The position numbers and the translations under genes were made by a program. 42,977 nucleotides of DNA from JBBRCX01 sp038204465 (GTDB lineage Bacteria; Planctomycetota; Phycisphaerae; Tepidisphaerales; Tepidisphaeraceae), in NCBI GenBank assembly GCA_038204465.1, contig JBBRCX010000035.1, positions 1-42,977 of the forward strand. Direction: 5' to 3'. Under the pieces are notes generated by a model. That model saw only the letters and a list, made by a program, of their open reading frames with translations. It made no database searches and was not told the DNA's origin. Positions within the stretch are counted from its first letter, which is position 1, and each line of letters opens with the position of its first letter. Below are positions 16,013-24,374 of the stretch, piece after piece.

Positions 16013-17794
16013 ATGTCCCTCAACCACGAGCTGGCCGCGCTCTTCAAATCCTTTGCCCAGATCATGGAGATCCGCGGCGAGAATACGTTCAAGGTCATCG
16101 CCTTCACGAAGGTGAGCCGGATCCTGAACGACATGACGTTTGATTTGCGCAAGTGCTTCGAGGAGGGGAAGCTTTGCGATTTGGAGGGCATCGGGGCGTC
16201 GAGCCAGAAGATCATCGAGGAATACATCAAGATCGGCCGCAGCGTTGACTATGAGGAGGTTGCCGCCAGCGTGCCAGCCGGGCTGATTCCGCTGCTGGAG
16301 ATTCCCGGCCTGGGGCCGAAGACGATCAACCAGGTGTGGAAGCAGCGGGGGATCACGAATCTGGAAGGGCTCGTCAAAGCGCTCGACGACGGCTCGCTTC
16401 TATCCCTCAAAGGACTGGGTCAGAAGAAGATCGACGGGATCAAACAGGGAATCGAGCTTCGCTCGCAGGCGGCGGGGCGTATGGGAATCGTCGACGCGTT
16501 GCCGATTGCTCAGAGCCTCGTGCAGCGGCTTCGCGAGCTGCCGGGGGTGAAGCAGGCCCAGATCGCGGGCAGTCTTCGGCGCTGCCGGGAGACCATCGGC
16601 GACGTGGACCTGCTCTGTTCATTGAGCGAGAAGGGCTCCGGCGCTGCCATCGCCGCGGCCTTCGTGAAATTTCCGGAGGTGCAACGTGTGCTCGTGCAGG
16701 GGCCGTCGAAATCAAGCGTGCTAACGGCGGGGGGACTGCAGGTCGACCTTCGCATCGTGCCGGCGGAAAACTTTGGAGCAGCGTCGCTCTATTTCACCGG
16801 CTCCAAGGAGCACAACGTGAAGCTCCGCGGCAGAGCGCTCGATCAGGAGCTGACGCTCAATGAGTGGGGGCTCTACAAACTTTCCGAGTATGACAAGGCC
16901 GCGAAGAAGACCGCCGAGGCGCCGCCCATCAAACCGGCCGCCAGCCGGACCGAACATGATGTCTATGAGAAACTCGGTCTGAGCTACATCGAGCCGGAGC
17001 TGCGCGAAGACCGCGGCGAAATCGAAGCCGCCGAGCAAAAATTACTTCCGGAACTGGTCAAGCTCCAGGACATCAAAGGGGACCTGCACACCCACACCAC
17101 TGCATCCGACGGCATCGCTTCGATCGAGCAGATGGCCGAGGCTGCGGCGGAGCTGGGCTATGAATACCTCGCGATCACCGATCACTCCAAGAGCCAGGTG
17201 ATCGCCAACGGGCTTACTGCCGACCGACTGCTGGCCCACATCAAGCAGATCCACAAGGTTCGCGACCGGCTCAAAGGCATTCACCTGCTCGCTGGGTGCG
17301 AGGTCGACATCCTGATCGATGGCCGACTCGACTTTGAGGATGCGATCCTGGCGGAGTTGGACTTTGTCGTTGCCAGTCCGCACATCTCGCTGAAGCAGGA
17401 CGAGCGAAAGGCGACGGATCGGATTCTGCGGGCGGTGGAGAATCCATACGTGAACGTGATCGGTCATCCGACGGGGCGGCTGATCGACCGAAGGCCGGGG
17501 CTGCCGTTGTCGTTCGAGCCGATCTTCCGCGCTGCGGCGGCGGCGCAGACGGTGATGGAGATCAACGCGGGATATCCGCGTCTGGACCTGAACGAGCTGA
17601 ATGCGCGGGCGGCGATCAACGCTGGGGTGGTGCTGTGCATCAACACCGACGCGCACAGCACGGAGGAGCTTTCGACGGTGAACTTTGGGGTGAACGTGGC
17701 GCGGCGGGCGTGGGCTTCGAAGGCAAACGTGCTCAATTGCCTGTCATGGACGCAGCTCCGTGATCTCCTGCAGCGCAAAAGGAAGCTTGTCTAA
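16013..17794 (+). CDS. polX: DNA polymerase/3'-5' exonuclease PolX
   Basis: 593 residues from the ATG at 16013 (MSLNHELAALFKSFAQIMEI); a GTG at 15974 would add 13. The N-terminal 8-kDa-like and helix-hairpin-helix part (GLGPKTINQV, KGLGQKKIDGI) comes first. The Pol X palm follows, with GSLRRCRETIGDVDLL (catalytic Asp197, Asp199) and Asp245 in QVDLRIV. The C-terminal PHP domain has all its metal-binding motifs: DLHTHTTASDG (His359, His361), AITDHS, AGCEVDIL, ASPHIS, IGHPTGR and NTDAHS. The enzyme fills short gaps in base-excision repair and its PHP domain trims 3' ends. Its stop codon lies inside the target duplication of the IS immediately downstream; the protein is intact. Confidence 0.96.
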   Translation: MSLNHELAALFKSFAQIMEIRGENTFKVIAFTKVSRILNDMTFDLRKCFEEGKLCDLEGIGASSQKIIEEYIKIGRSVDYEEVAASVPAGLIPLLEIPGLGPKTINQVWKQRGITNLEGLVKALDDGSLLSLKGLGQKKIDGIKQGIELRSQAAGRMGIVDALPIAQSLVQRLRELPGVKQAQIAGSLRRCRETIGDVDLLCSLSEKGSGAAIAAAFVKFPEVQRVLVQGPSKSSVLTAGGLQVDLRIVPAENFGAASLYFTGSKEHNVKLRGRALDQELTLNEWGLYKLSEYDKAAKKTAEAPPIKPAASRTEHDVYEKLGLSYIEPELREDRGEIEAAEQKLLPELVKLQDIKGDLHTHTTASDGIASIEQMAEAAAELGYEYLAITDHSKSQVIANGLTADRLLAHIKQIHKVRDRLKGIHLLAGCEVDILIDGRLDFEDAILAELDFVVASPHISLKQDERKATDRILRAVENPYVNVIGHPTGRLIDRRPGLPLSFEPIFRAAAAAQTVMEINAGYPRLDLNELNARAAINAGVVLCINTDAHSTEELSTVNFGVNVARRAWASKANVLNCLSWTQLRDLLQRKRKLV

Positions 17795-17808
17795 GTTCGA
17801 CTTTCGCA
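17791..17808 (+). repeat. IS left end: target duplication and inverted repeat
   Basis: CTAAG (17791-17795) is followed by TTCGACTTTCGCA (17796-17808). The TAA of the duplication is also the polX stop codon. Confidence 0.9.
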
Positions 17809-19230
17809 CTTTTTAAGCAGATGAAACGAGCGTTCCAAAACAAGAGAAGCCTCTCTGACAATGCGTGGTTGGAAGACCAAGGCATTGAGCAAGGAGGCTC
17901 CCGTGTCTCTTGTACCCTCGTTCCTCGACCTGCTGCAACCGTTGTCTTGCGTGATGACCACGCCGACCTTCGGCAGCTTTGTGACCGTGCTCACCGGCTG
18001 GGTCCACGCCCGCCGACACACGGTGACCGGCATGATCCTGGCGGCCGACGCGGTGGGCACCAAGCATCATTCGGCCTATCACCGCCTCTTCGCCGCCGCC
18101 CGCTGGTCGCTGGACGAGTTGGGGCTGGCGGTCTTCGCCCTGATGCTCCCGTTGCTTGGGGATCACTTGATTCTGCTGGGCATCGACGACACGCTGGCGC
18201 GCAAGCGCGGGATGAAGGTCTTCGGTGTCGGCATGCACCACGACCCGCTCCTGAGCACGCGCAAGACGGCGATCACCAACTGGGGGCACTGCTGGGTGGT
18301 GCTGGGCGTGGTGCTCAAGCTGCCGTTCTGCGGCGAGCGTTGGTTCTGCCTGCCGATCCTCTTTCGTCTCTACGTGCCCAAGAAGACCGCGAGCAAGAAG
18401 GGCCTGCCATACCACACCAAGCCGCAGCTTGCCGTGCAGATGCTCGATCTGCTGTGCGGACGCTTCCAAAACCAGCCGTTTCACGCGGTCGGCGACTCGG
18501 CCTACGGCGGCAAGAGCGTGCTGCTGCACCTGCCGGTCAACTGCGGCCTGACCAGCCGGCTGACGATGGACGCCCGGCTGTACGACGCGCCGCCGGCGCG
18601 GCGCAAGAGCCGCAAGGGTGGCCGCCCGCGCAAACGCGGCACGCGAATGCCGACACCGCAGCAGATGCTCGGCGGACGCTGCCGGCGCCTGACGCTGGAC
18701 ATCTACGGACGCAAGGACAAGAGCCGCGTGGCCGAGTGCGTCGCACGCGTTTACGCCGCGCCGGATCGGCCGCTGAAGGTCGTCGCGGTCGAACCGCTCG
18801 TCGGCGGACGCAGGAGCCAGGCGTTCTTCTCGACCTGTCCGGACGATACCGCCGAGCAGGTGCTGACGCGTTACGCGGCGCGCTGGGCGATGGAGGTGAC
18901 CAACCACGACGCCAAGGGCCAACTGGGCTTCGAGGAGCCGCAGGGCTGGACGAGGCGGGCGGTGCAGCGAACCGCGCCGACGGGCATGCTGCTGTACTCT
19001 CTGGTGGTGCTGTGGTTCAGCCGCGAGGGACATCGTCACTACCAGCCGCCCCAGCGGCCCTGGTACCTGGGCAAGACACAGGCGTCGTTCCCCGACATGC
19101 TGGCGACGCTGCGTTGTCAAAGCGTCAAGAACGAGGTTTTGTCGATGCACCTGCATGGCCGCGGTAGCAGAAACGTCCTCAACTGCCTGCTCCACGCGGT
19201 GAAACAGGCTGCGTAAATGCGAAAGTCGAA
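17796..19230 (+). mobile_element. Complete insertion sequence, 1435 bp, DDE transposase (IS701/IS4-like)
   Basis: Perfect 13-bp terminal inverted repeats TTCGACTTTCGCA bound the element at 17796-17808 and 19218-19230. They continue imperfectly inward (TTTAAGCAG on the left against TTTACGCAG on the right). CTAAG is duplicated on both sides (17791-17795 and 19231-19235). Read as CTAA, the target would fit the 4-bp YTAR targets of IS701-type elements; a 5-bp duplication is equally consistent. One intact transposase gene fills the interior. Perfect ends and an intact gene point to recent insertion. Confidence 0.92.
17903..19216 (+). CDS. IS701/IS4-like DDE transposase
   Basis: 437 residues from the GTG at 17903, preceded by a near-perfect AAGGAGG five bases upstream; an ATG at 17861 would add 14 residues but lacks a ribosome site. 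The fold is RNase H-like: catalytic Asp95 in LLGIDDTLARKRG, Asp198 in AVGDSAYGG and Glu331 in RWAMEVTNHDAKGQLG. The RKRGMKVFGVGMHHDPL and ITNWGHCWVVL motifs fit the DDE_5/IS701-type group. The frame has no break, so the element may be active. A 460-residue open frame on the opposite strand is only a GC-rich shadow. Confidence 0.92.
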   Translation: MSLVPSFLDLLQPLSCVMTTPTFGSFVTVLTGWVHARRHTVTGMILAADAVGTKHHSAYHRLFAAARWSLDELGLAVFALMLPLLGDHLILLGIDDTLARKRGMKVFGVGMHHDPLLSTRKTAITNWGHCWVVLGVVLKLPFCGERWFCLPILFRLYVPKKTASKKGLPYHTKPQLAVQMLDLLCGRFQNQPFHAVGDSAYGGKSVLLHLPVNCGLTSRLTMDARLYDAPPARRKSRKGGRPRKRGTRMPTPQQMLGGRCRRLTLDIYGRKDKSRVAECVARVYAAPDRPLKVVAVEPLVGGRRSQAFFSTCPDDTAEQVLTRYAARWAMEVTNHDAKGQLGFEEPQGWTRRAVQRTAPTGMLLYSLVVLWFSREGHRHYQPPQRPWYLGKTQASFPDMLATLRCQSVKNEVLSMHLHGRGSRNVLNCLLHAVKQAA

Positions 19231-19235
19231 CTAAG
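19218..19235 (-). repeat. IS right end: inverted repeat and target duplication
   Basis: TGCGAAAGTCGAA (19218-19230) is the exact inverse of the left end, followed by CTAAG (19231-19235). Confidence 0.9.
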
Positions 19236-19412
19236 CATCAGAACCATTGCGGCGTTTGTGCGTCGAAGATTTGCGAACCGCGGGATCGGCGGCGATAATC
19301 GGCGGCCCAGAGGGCAAGTCAAGGGTCAACCCGCCGACGTTGTTCCAGGTTTGGGCCGAGCTGCGGTGTTGCGGCTGCGGTCGCGATGGGGTTGTCAATC
19401 AGGGTGGAAGGT

Positions 19413-22031
19413 ATGCCGGTCACAGTCACCTGCCCGCGGTGTAAGTGTAACTTCGCGCTTCCGGAGGGCGTGCAGTCGGCCTCGGCGCAGTGCCCGCGCT
19501 GCAAGCTGGTCTCGACATTCACCGCAGCGCCGGCAGCTTACGGCCGGGCCGACGCCGATACGGTCGACCTGGGGAACAGCGGTTACACATGCCAGGTCTG
19601 CGGCAACGCGTTTGACGCATCGCAGGTATACGAGCAACAAGGATCCTACATCTGTCACGGCTGCTACGCGCGCGGCGCGACGCCCGCGCCCTCTGCTGGG
19701 GCCTCACGATCGCGGGGATCATCGGCCGCACGTCGACCCGCCAGGTCTGCGGGCAGCAGCTTTGCCGTTTGGGCGGTATGGGGCATCGCCATCGCCGCGA
19801 CGGCAGCCGGGCTCTTCTTCGTGAAGCGGCGAATGTCAGCCGAGCCTTCGGTGGCCACCTCGCAGCCGGCGCCCCTCGTCGCCTCGCAGCCGGCGCCGCT
19901 GTTAGAAGTTGTTCCGCAGACTACTCCCGCGCCGTCAGCCGCTCGTTCCTCCTGGGAAAAGCAAAACGCGCGTTACATTCACCAACTCCTGCTCGCGGCG
20001 CAGCAGTTGACGTCCAATACGCCCGCCGCCGCCCGAAAGAATTACCAGAAGATCTTCGCGCTGGTCGAAGGACATGAGGCACAGATCAAAGATCCCCAGC
20101 TGCAGCAGGACCTGTCGGCCGCCAAAGAAGCCTATGCCGCGCTCGAAGCTGCTCCAGAGCCGAGTCCGACGACCGTCGCCAGCGCGGCGTCCGAGCAACC
20201 ATCGACGACAACGCCGCCTGTTGAACGGCCTGCCACCCAAACCGCCGCAGCAACTCAACGGGCTGCGATCGATCAGCGGCAACTGACGACCCTTCTCAGC
20301 GAGGCCAGGGCCCTGGCGGGAAAGGGTGACCGCTTCGCGGCGCTCGAAGCGTATCGCGCGGCATTCGACGTGGTAAGCGATCGTCAGGCCGAGCTTCCCG
20401 CTGATTTGCAGAAGCAGATGGTTGATGCCATCGCGGCTCGGACACGTCTTCGCGGCGAGTTGAAGGATTCGCCAGAGCTTCCGGCACGCACCGCTGCGGG
20501 CCTCTTACGGCAGGGAATGGAGGCGCTGGCCGACAGCAAGTGGCAGGCCGGCCTGGAGTCTCTTGCGGATGCACGGCAGATCCTCGAGAAGCGGCTGAAG
20601 ACGCTGGACGAGCGAGCCACTGACGAAGCATACGTCAACGTGCTTCAAGGCATCGCGATCGGCTACGTCCAGACCAGGCAGATCCAGAAGGCCGCAGCCT
20701 TGTTCGACGACAAGGCGCCCCTGGGAACCCTGATCGAGAAGCGTCCGACGCGCGATCTGGTATGGAACCGCGCGGCGATCGACATGGTGCAGAAGTTCCG
20801 CATCGAGCGATCGCTCAAGAGCCTCAAGCAGCAGCTCGCCGCCGGCAAGAAGGTCGACGAGGACCTGCTGAACCTCTTTGGCACGGTTCTGGACTTCGCC
20901 AGGGAAAAGAGCGACTACGACCGGAAGAAGCCGGAGCAGCGACCGCGCCTGCTCGTGGAATCCGACAAGCTCTATGAGGAGAAGAACGCGGAGTTGGAGG
21001 CGACCCGGCGCCCGATGCGCCGCTGGGGCACGCAGTGGTTGGGCGAAAGCGAAATGGAGGAGAAGCTGCGCCTGCAGCGCGAAGCGCAGTCGGTCTATGA
21101 CTACGCGCGCGAAGCAGTCTCCAATGCCGAGCGCGACCTGGGAACCGCCCGCCGCGGGCACCTGCGCCGCAAGGGCAACATGTCCTACTATGAGGTGAAC
21201 GAGGCGGAGGTGAAGGAGGCCGAGGCATCGCTCCGCTCCGCGAAGAACACCGCAGAGAAGGCGCGGGGGGCCATTCCTCGGCCGGTCTGGCTGGCCAAGG
21301 TCGAGCCGCAGGTGCCGCGGGCGCAGCTCGAAGCGATAGCGAGCGCGACGCCGCCTGTTTCGGCGCCGCCTGCGCCCGGACCGATGTTCACGCCGCCATC
21401 CGACCCGGGCGCTGCCGGGGTGGGGTCTGAACCCACACCTGCACCGCCGATCGCAGCAGTTCCGCCGGCGGCCGTCCACGTGGTCCGCTCGGCCGCCGCA
21501 TTTCCGGTGGACCGCCTGCGGCTCATTACCGCCGCTGCACCGCTGGCGGAGGCCCAGAGCGTTCGCGTTGAAGACACGCAGGGCGGGCAGTTCAAGGCGC
21601 GGGTCATCGCAAAAGCGGGCGCGCTGGCGCTCCTCGAGGTCGAAGCGAAGGACGTGAACGGAGCCATGCCGTTCCTGAATCTCGCCGATTCCGCGCACGC
21701 CGGCCCGGTTCGTTGCGCGGGCTTTCCCGAGCCCAGCCTGTTCCTGCCAAGTGTCGAGGTCTTCGACGGCACCATCGGCACGCCTCCCGCGCAAGGCGAG
21801 TGGCAGGTGAGCCTCTCCCGCCATCCGCGCCTGGCCGGCGCGCCGCTGCTCGATGCGGGCAACGCGGTGGTCGGCGTGGTGATCGCGCAGCGCGACGACC
21901 TTGCGCAGAAACTCCCGGCGGTGAGCGTCACCGAACTTCGCAGCTTCCTCGAAGGCGCCAACGCGATGCCGGCGCAGGCCTGCGCCAATCCCGACCCATC
22001 GCTCATCTTTCACGTGATCATCGAGCAGTAA
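19413..22031 (+). CDS. Zinc-ribbon membrane protein with degenerate trypsin-like C-terminal domain
   Basis: 872 residues from the ATG at 19413, with GGAAGG just upstream; an ATG at 19386 is also in frame. Two cysteine clusters open it: CPRC...CPRC (residues 7-30) and CQVC...CHGC. A single TM helix lies near 118-140 (FAVWAVWGIAIAATAAGLFFV). About 450 residues of helical, repeat-like sequence and a coiled coil (SEMEEKLRLQREAQSVYDYAREAVSNAERDL) follow. The last 180 residues look like a trypsin-like beta barrel (RVEDTQGGQFKARVIAKAGALALLEV; GAPLLDAGNAVVGVVIAQ), but no catalytic His-Asp-Ser triad is evident and the GNSGGP-like segment is replaced by LAGAPLLDAGN. It is probably a binding, not cleaving, module. 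Specific function unknown. Confidence 0.8.
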   Translation: MPVTVTCPRCKCNFALPEGVQSASAQCPRCKLVSTFTAAPAAYGRADADTVDLGNSGYTCQVCGNAFDASQVYEQQGSYICHGCYARGATPAPSAGASRSRGSSAARRPARSAGSSFAVWAVWGIAIAATAAGLFFVKRRMSAEPSVATSQPAPLVASQPAPLLEVVPQTTPAPSAARSSWEKQNARYIHQLLLAAQQLTSNTPAAARKNYQKIFALVEGHEAQIKDPQLQQDLSAAKEAYAALEAAPEPSPTTVASAASEQPSTTTPPVERPATQTAAATQRAAIDQRQLTTLLSEARALAGKGDRFAALEAYRAAFDVVSDRQAELPADLQKQMVDAIAARTRLRGELKDSPELPARTAAGLLRQGMEALADSKWQAGLESLADARQILEKRLKTLDERATDEAYVNVLQGIAIGYVQTRQIQKAAALFDDKAPLGTLIEKRPTRDLVWNRAAIDMVQKFRIERSLKSLKQQLAAGKKVDEDLLNLFGTVLDFAREKSDYDRKKPEQRPRLLVESDKLYEEKNAELEATRRPMRRWGTQWLGESEMEEKLRLQREAQSVYDYAREAVSNAERDLGTARRGHLRRKGNMSYYEVNEAEVKEAEASLRSAKNTAEKARGAIPRPVWLAKVEPQVPRAQLEAIASATPPVSAPPAPGPMFTPPSDPGAAGVGSEPTPAPPIAAVPPAAVHVVRSAAAFPVDRLRLITAAAPLAEAQSVRVEDTQGGQFKARVIAKAGALALLEVEAKDVNGAMPFLNLADSAHAGPVRCAGFPEPSLFLPSVEVFDGTIGTPPAQGEWQVSLSRHPRLAGAPLLDAGNAVVGVVIAQRDDLAQKLPAVSVTELRSFLEGANAMPAQACANPDPSLIFHVIIEQ

Positions 22032-22114
22032 GCAGCGAACCGTGCGCGGGGAAGACTCCACGAGCGCGCGGGCCCGGTGGGCGACCTCCAAACCAGCCTC
22101 TGTATCAGTCAGCG

Positions 22115-22159
22115 GAAAAAAGAGAACGGACCGAAGGGGAGCCACCGCCTCCGGTCCGT
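22115..22159 (-). terminator. Rho-independent terminator for galU
   Basis: On the minus strand a hairpin with stem ACGGACC/GGTCCGT (22126-22132 with 22153-22159) is followed by TCTCTTTTTTCC. It lies about 140 bases past the galU stop. In plus orientation the hairpin is followed only by a weak tract, so it mainly serves galU. Confidence 0.75.
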
Positions 22160-22296
22160 GCTAAAAGATCAACTGGATTCGTCGAGAAGATAATACCCGT
22201 TTTTGGATCGTCAATGCGGAACGCAAAGAAGATTGCTCGGAATTCTTGTCGGCACGCCTCCTGCCGTCGACGACATTCGCGCGGTTTCGGCGTGGG

Positions 22297-23166
22297 TCAG
22301 GTCCTCGATAGCAGCGCCCGCAGCAGCGGTTCGATCGCGCTCCACACCGCCGGATCGCGCACCGCGAAAAGCAGGTTCGTCTTCAGCCAGTCGACCGGGT
22401 TTCCGATGTCGTGCCGCTTCGCGCTCAGCACGACGCCGTGAATCGGCTCGCGCTCCCGCTGCAGCCGCAGCGCGTCGGTGAGTTGAATCTCGCCGCCCTT
22501 GCCGGGCTGCGTGCGCTGCAGGCAATCGAAGATCGCCGGCGTCAGCACGTAACGCGCCGCCACCGCGAGCCGGCTGGGCGCCGATTCCGGCGATGGTTTT
22601 TCCACCAGCGTGTCGAGGCGGAGCACCCCTTCGCCGATATCCTGGCCGCCAACGATGCCGTAGCGATTCACCTTCTCCGCCGGCACTTCCTCCAGACCGA
22701 TAATGGTTGTTCCCAGCTTTTGGTAGGCCTCCGCAAGCTGTTTGGCGGGAGGTTCGCCATCGCTGAAGATGGTGTCGCCGAGCAGGCAGAGGAACGGCTC
22801 ATTGCCGACGTGCCAGCGCGCCTGCCACACCGCGTCGCCGAGGCCGCGCTGCCAGGGTTGGCGCACCGAGTGGATCTTCACGCGCTCCGCCAGCGCCTTC
22901 ACCGAAGCGAGCAAGCCGCCTTTGCCGCCGGCCGCGAGCCGGTCCTCGAGCTCCGCGCTGCGGTCGAAATGGTCTTCGATCGCCCGCTTGTCGCGCGAGG
23001 TGATCAGGAGGACGTCATCGACGCCCGCGGCCGCGGCTTCCTCGACGACGTATTGAATGGTCGGGCGATCGAGCACCGGCAGCAATTCTTTCGGCACCGC
23101 CTTCGCCGCCGGCAGCATCCGCGTGCCGAACCCCGCCGCCGGAATGACCGCCTTCTTCACCTGCAT
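22297..23166 (-). CDS. galU: UTP-glucose-1-phosphate uridylyltransferase
   Basis: 289 residues. It makes UDP-glucose from UTP and glucose 1-phosphate for envelope polysaccharides and glycolipids. The nucleotide-binding start KKAVIPAAGFGTRMLPAAKAVPKELLPVLDRPTIQYVVEEA is diagnostic. Others are SVRQPWQRGLGDAVWQAR, FLCLLGDTIF, VEKPSPESAPS and GGEIQLTDAL (usual GalU motifs), and GKRHDIGNPVDWLKTN appears here as AKRHDIGNPVDWLKTN. It ends in a good terminator. A glucuronokinase-like gene 1.2 kb away on the same strand could supply a second sugar phosphate, but that link is inference. Confidence 0.96.
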   Translation of the reverse strand: MQVKKAVIPAAGFGTRMLPAAKAVPKELLPVLDRPTIQYVVEEAAAAGVDDVLLITSRDKRAIEDHFDRSAELEDRLAAGGKGGLLASVKALAERVKIHSVRQPWQRGLGDAVWQARWHVGNEPFLCLLGDTIFSDGEPPAKQLAEAYQKLGTTIIGLEEVPAEKVNRYGIVGGQDIGEGVLRLDTLVEKPSPESAPSRLAVAARYVLTPAIFDCLQRTQPGKGGEIQLTDALRLQREREPIHGVVLSAKRHDIGNPVDWLKTNLLFAVRDPAVWSAIEPLLRALLSRT

Positions 23167-23193
23167 GCCGCCTCGGCTGTTACTTGCGCACTC

Positions 23194-23243
23194 ACCACGA
23201 AGGGATTCTTAACACGAAGGCGCGAAGACTCGAAGGGAAGAAG
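23194..23243 (+). repeat. GCGAAG-rich degenerate repeat, copy A
   Basis: A run of 8-bp-spaced CGAAG units (CACGAAGG, CGCGAAGACT, CGAAGGGAAGAAG) lies between galU and the P-loop kinase gene. It has the same orientation as copy B and is opposite to copies C and D. Confidence 0.7.
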
Positions 23244-23260
23244 TAGCCGAAAGAGAACGT

Positions 23261-23770
23261 TCAAAGTTTCAGCCTTTCCAGGAATCCTTCCACCTCCGCC
23301 GGGGACCGGAGCACGTGGATACGGCGGCCGGTGGCGTAGCGATTGATCTTATCAATTACCGTGGCCCGGCTCCGGTTCGGGTAGTCCCAGACCCAACGAA
23401 GGAATTCCGGGTCGAACTTCTCGTCGCACTCGCTTGCCATGTCAGGGCGCGTCCGGCCGGCGTGCATCGCCACTCGCCTGAGCACTCGCCAGAGGCAGAG
23501 CCACCGCGGCAGGTCGAGGAAGATGACTGTGTCCGCGGCCGCCAGCCGCAGTTCCATCGTGCCGCCGAAGTTTCCGTCCATGATCCATTGAGGCCGGGCG
23601 ACGAGCTCGCACACGGCGTCGACCCATTCGTCTTTCGGCGGCTCGACCCATCCGGGCCTCCAATGCTCGCGATCCAGATGAATGACCGGCAGGCCGGTCA
23701 ACGCCCCGAGCCGCCGCGCGAGCACTGATTTTCCGGCGCCCCCGGATCCGAGTATCAGGACGCGGTTCAT
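23261..23770 (-). CDS. P-loop kinase, adenylate kinase/topology-modulation (FlaR-like) family
   Basis: 169 residues from the ATG at 23770 (MNRVLILGSGGAGKSVLARRLG), which places the Walker A at the usual N-terminal position; seven more codons are open upstream. The lines VIHLDREHWRPGWVEPPKDEW and QWIMDGNFGGTMELRLAAADTVIFLDLP are characteristic of small P-loop proteins annotated as DNA topology modulation protein or adenylate kinase-like. ATP binding is secure; the phosphate acceptor is unknown. The gene stands alone between two GCGAAG-rich repeats. Confidence 0.88.
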   Translation of the reverse strand: MNRVLILGSGGAGKSVLARRLGALTGLPVIHLDREHWRPGWVEPPKDEWVDAVCELVARPQWIMDGNFGGTMELRLAAADTVIFLDLPRWLCLWRVLRRVAMHAGRTRPDMASECDEKFDPEFLRWVWDYPNRSRATVIDKINRYATGRRIHVLRSPAEVEGFLERLKL

Positions 23771-23790
23771 GTCATCACGCTTCAAGAGCA

Positions 23791-23844
23791 TTAACCGCGA
23801 AGAGTTTTAACCGCGAAGGCGCGAAGACGCGAAGGGGAGAAGAA
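23791..23844 (+). repeat. GCGAAG-rich degenerate repeat, copy B
   Basis: AACCGCGAAGAG and then ACCGCGAAGGCGCGAAG plus ACGCGAAGGGGAGAAGAAC run up to the 3' end of the GxxExxY gene. The core ACCGCGAAGGCGCGAAG is exactly inverted in copy D on the other side of that gene. Confidence 0.8.
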
Positions 23845-24249
23845 CTAATGCTCTGTGAGGACAATTCGTTTGATTCCATCTTTGATGCGCGCGACGTTGA
23901 AATTGATGAGCAACCCTAACGCGTAGCCTGTGAGCTTCAGGTAGGTGAGGACCTGGGCGGCGAAAACGGGGTTGAACTTCTCGACCGCTTTGATCTCCAC
24001 GATCACCAGTCGGTTGACGACGAGGTCGAGTCTTAGGCCGGCGTCCAGGCGGATGTCGTCATAGAAAACTGGCAGGGCGATTTGTCGCTCCACTTCTAAT
24101 CCGCGTTTCCTCAGCTCGTGGGCGAGGCATATCTCGTAGACCGATTCCAGTAATCCAGGACCTAACGCCGAGTGCACCTTGAATGCTGAATCGACGACTG
24201 CGCTGGCGATTCGCTCAACTTCATCCGAAGTTGTCTCTCCGTATTGCAT
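23845..24249 (-). CDS. GxxExxY protein (PD-(D/E)XK-like nuclease fold)
   Basis: 134 residues from the ATG at 24249 (MQYGETTSDEVERIASAVVDSAFKVHSALGPGLLESVYE). The naming motif is GPGLLESVY. The conserved core LRLDLVVNRLVIVEIKAVEKFNPVFAAQVLTYLKLTGYALGLLINFNV contains D-x-V and the E-x-K pair typical of the PDDEXK_3 family, so nuclease ancestry is likely. The family is widespread, often in several copies, with no established function. The frame extends 30 codons upstream, but that part only translates the GCGAAG-type repeat (EFEHEGTKATKK), so it is left out. Inverted repeats on both sides suggest that gene and repeats form one unit. Confidence 0.87.
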   Translation of the reverse strand: MQYGETTSDEVERIASAVVDSAFKVHSALGPGLLESVYEICLAHELRKRGLEVERQIALPVFYDDIRLDAGLRLDLVVNRLVIVEIKAVEKFNPVFAAQVLTYLKLTGYALGLLINFNVARIKDGIKRIVLTEH

Positions 24250-24253
24250 CCTG

Positions 24254-24300
24254 ATTCTCTTCTTCGTGGCCTTCGTGCCTTCGTGTTCAAACTCTTCGAC
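24254..24300 (-). repeat. CACGAAG-type degenerate repeat, copy C
   Basis: On the minus strand the segment reads AACACGAAGGCACGAAGG and CCACGAAGAAG, directly upstream of the GxxExxY start codon and inverted relative to copies A and B. Confidence 0.7.
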
Positions 24301-24340
24301 TTGGTTCTTCTTCGCGGCTTCGCGCCTTCGCGGTAACAAT
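24301..24340 (-). repeat. GCGAAG-rich degenerate repeat, copy D
   Basis: The minus strand reads TTACCGCGAAGGCGCGAAG followed by CCGCGAAGAAGAACC. It is an inverted near-copy of copy B, 460 bp away across the GxxExxY gene. Confidence 0.8.
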
Positions 24341-24374
24341 TCTTCTGCATCTCCGCGTTTGAGAAGCGAACCGA

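Noticed and set aside
17821..19167. 448-residue plus-strand frame overlapping the transposase
   Set aside because: Out of frame with the gene bearing the DDE motifs and a strong ribosome site; composition is shadow-like.
17813..19195. 460-residue open frame on the minus strand across the IS
   Set aside because: It mirrors the transposase codons in a GC-rich region, is full of Arg/Gln/His, has no domain and no ribosome site.
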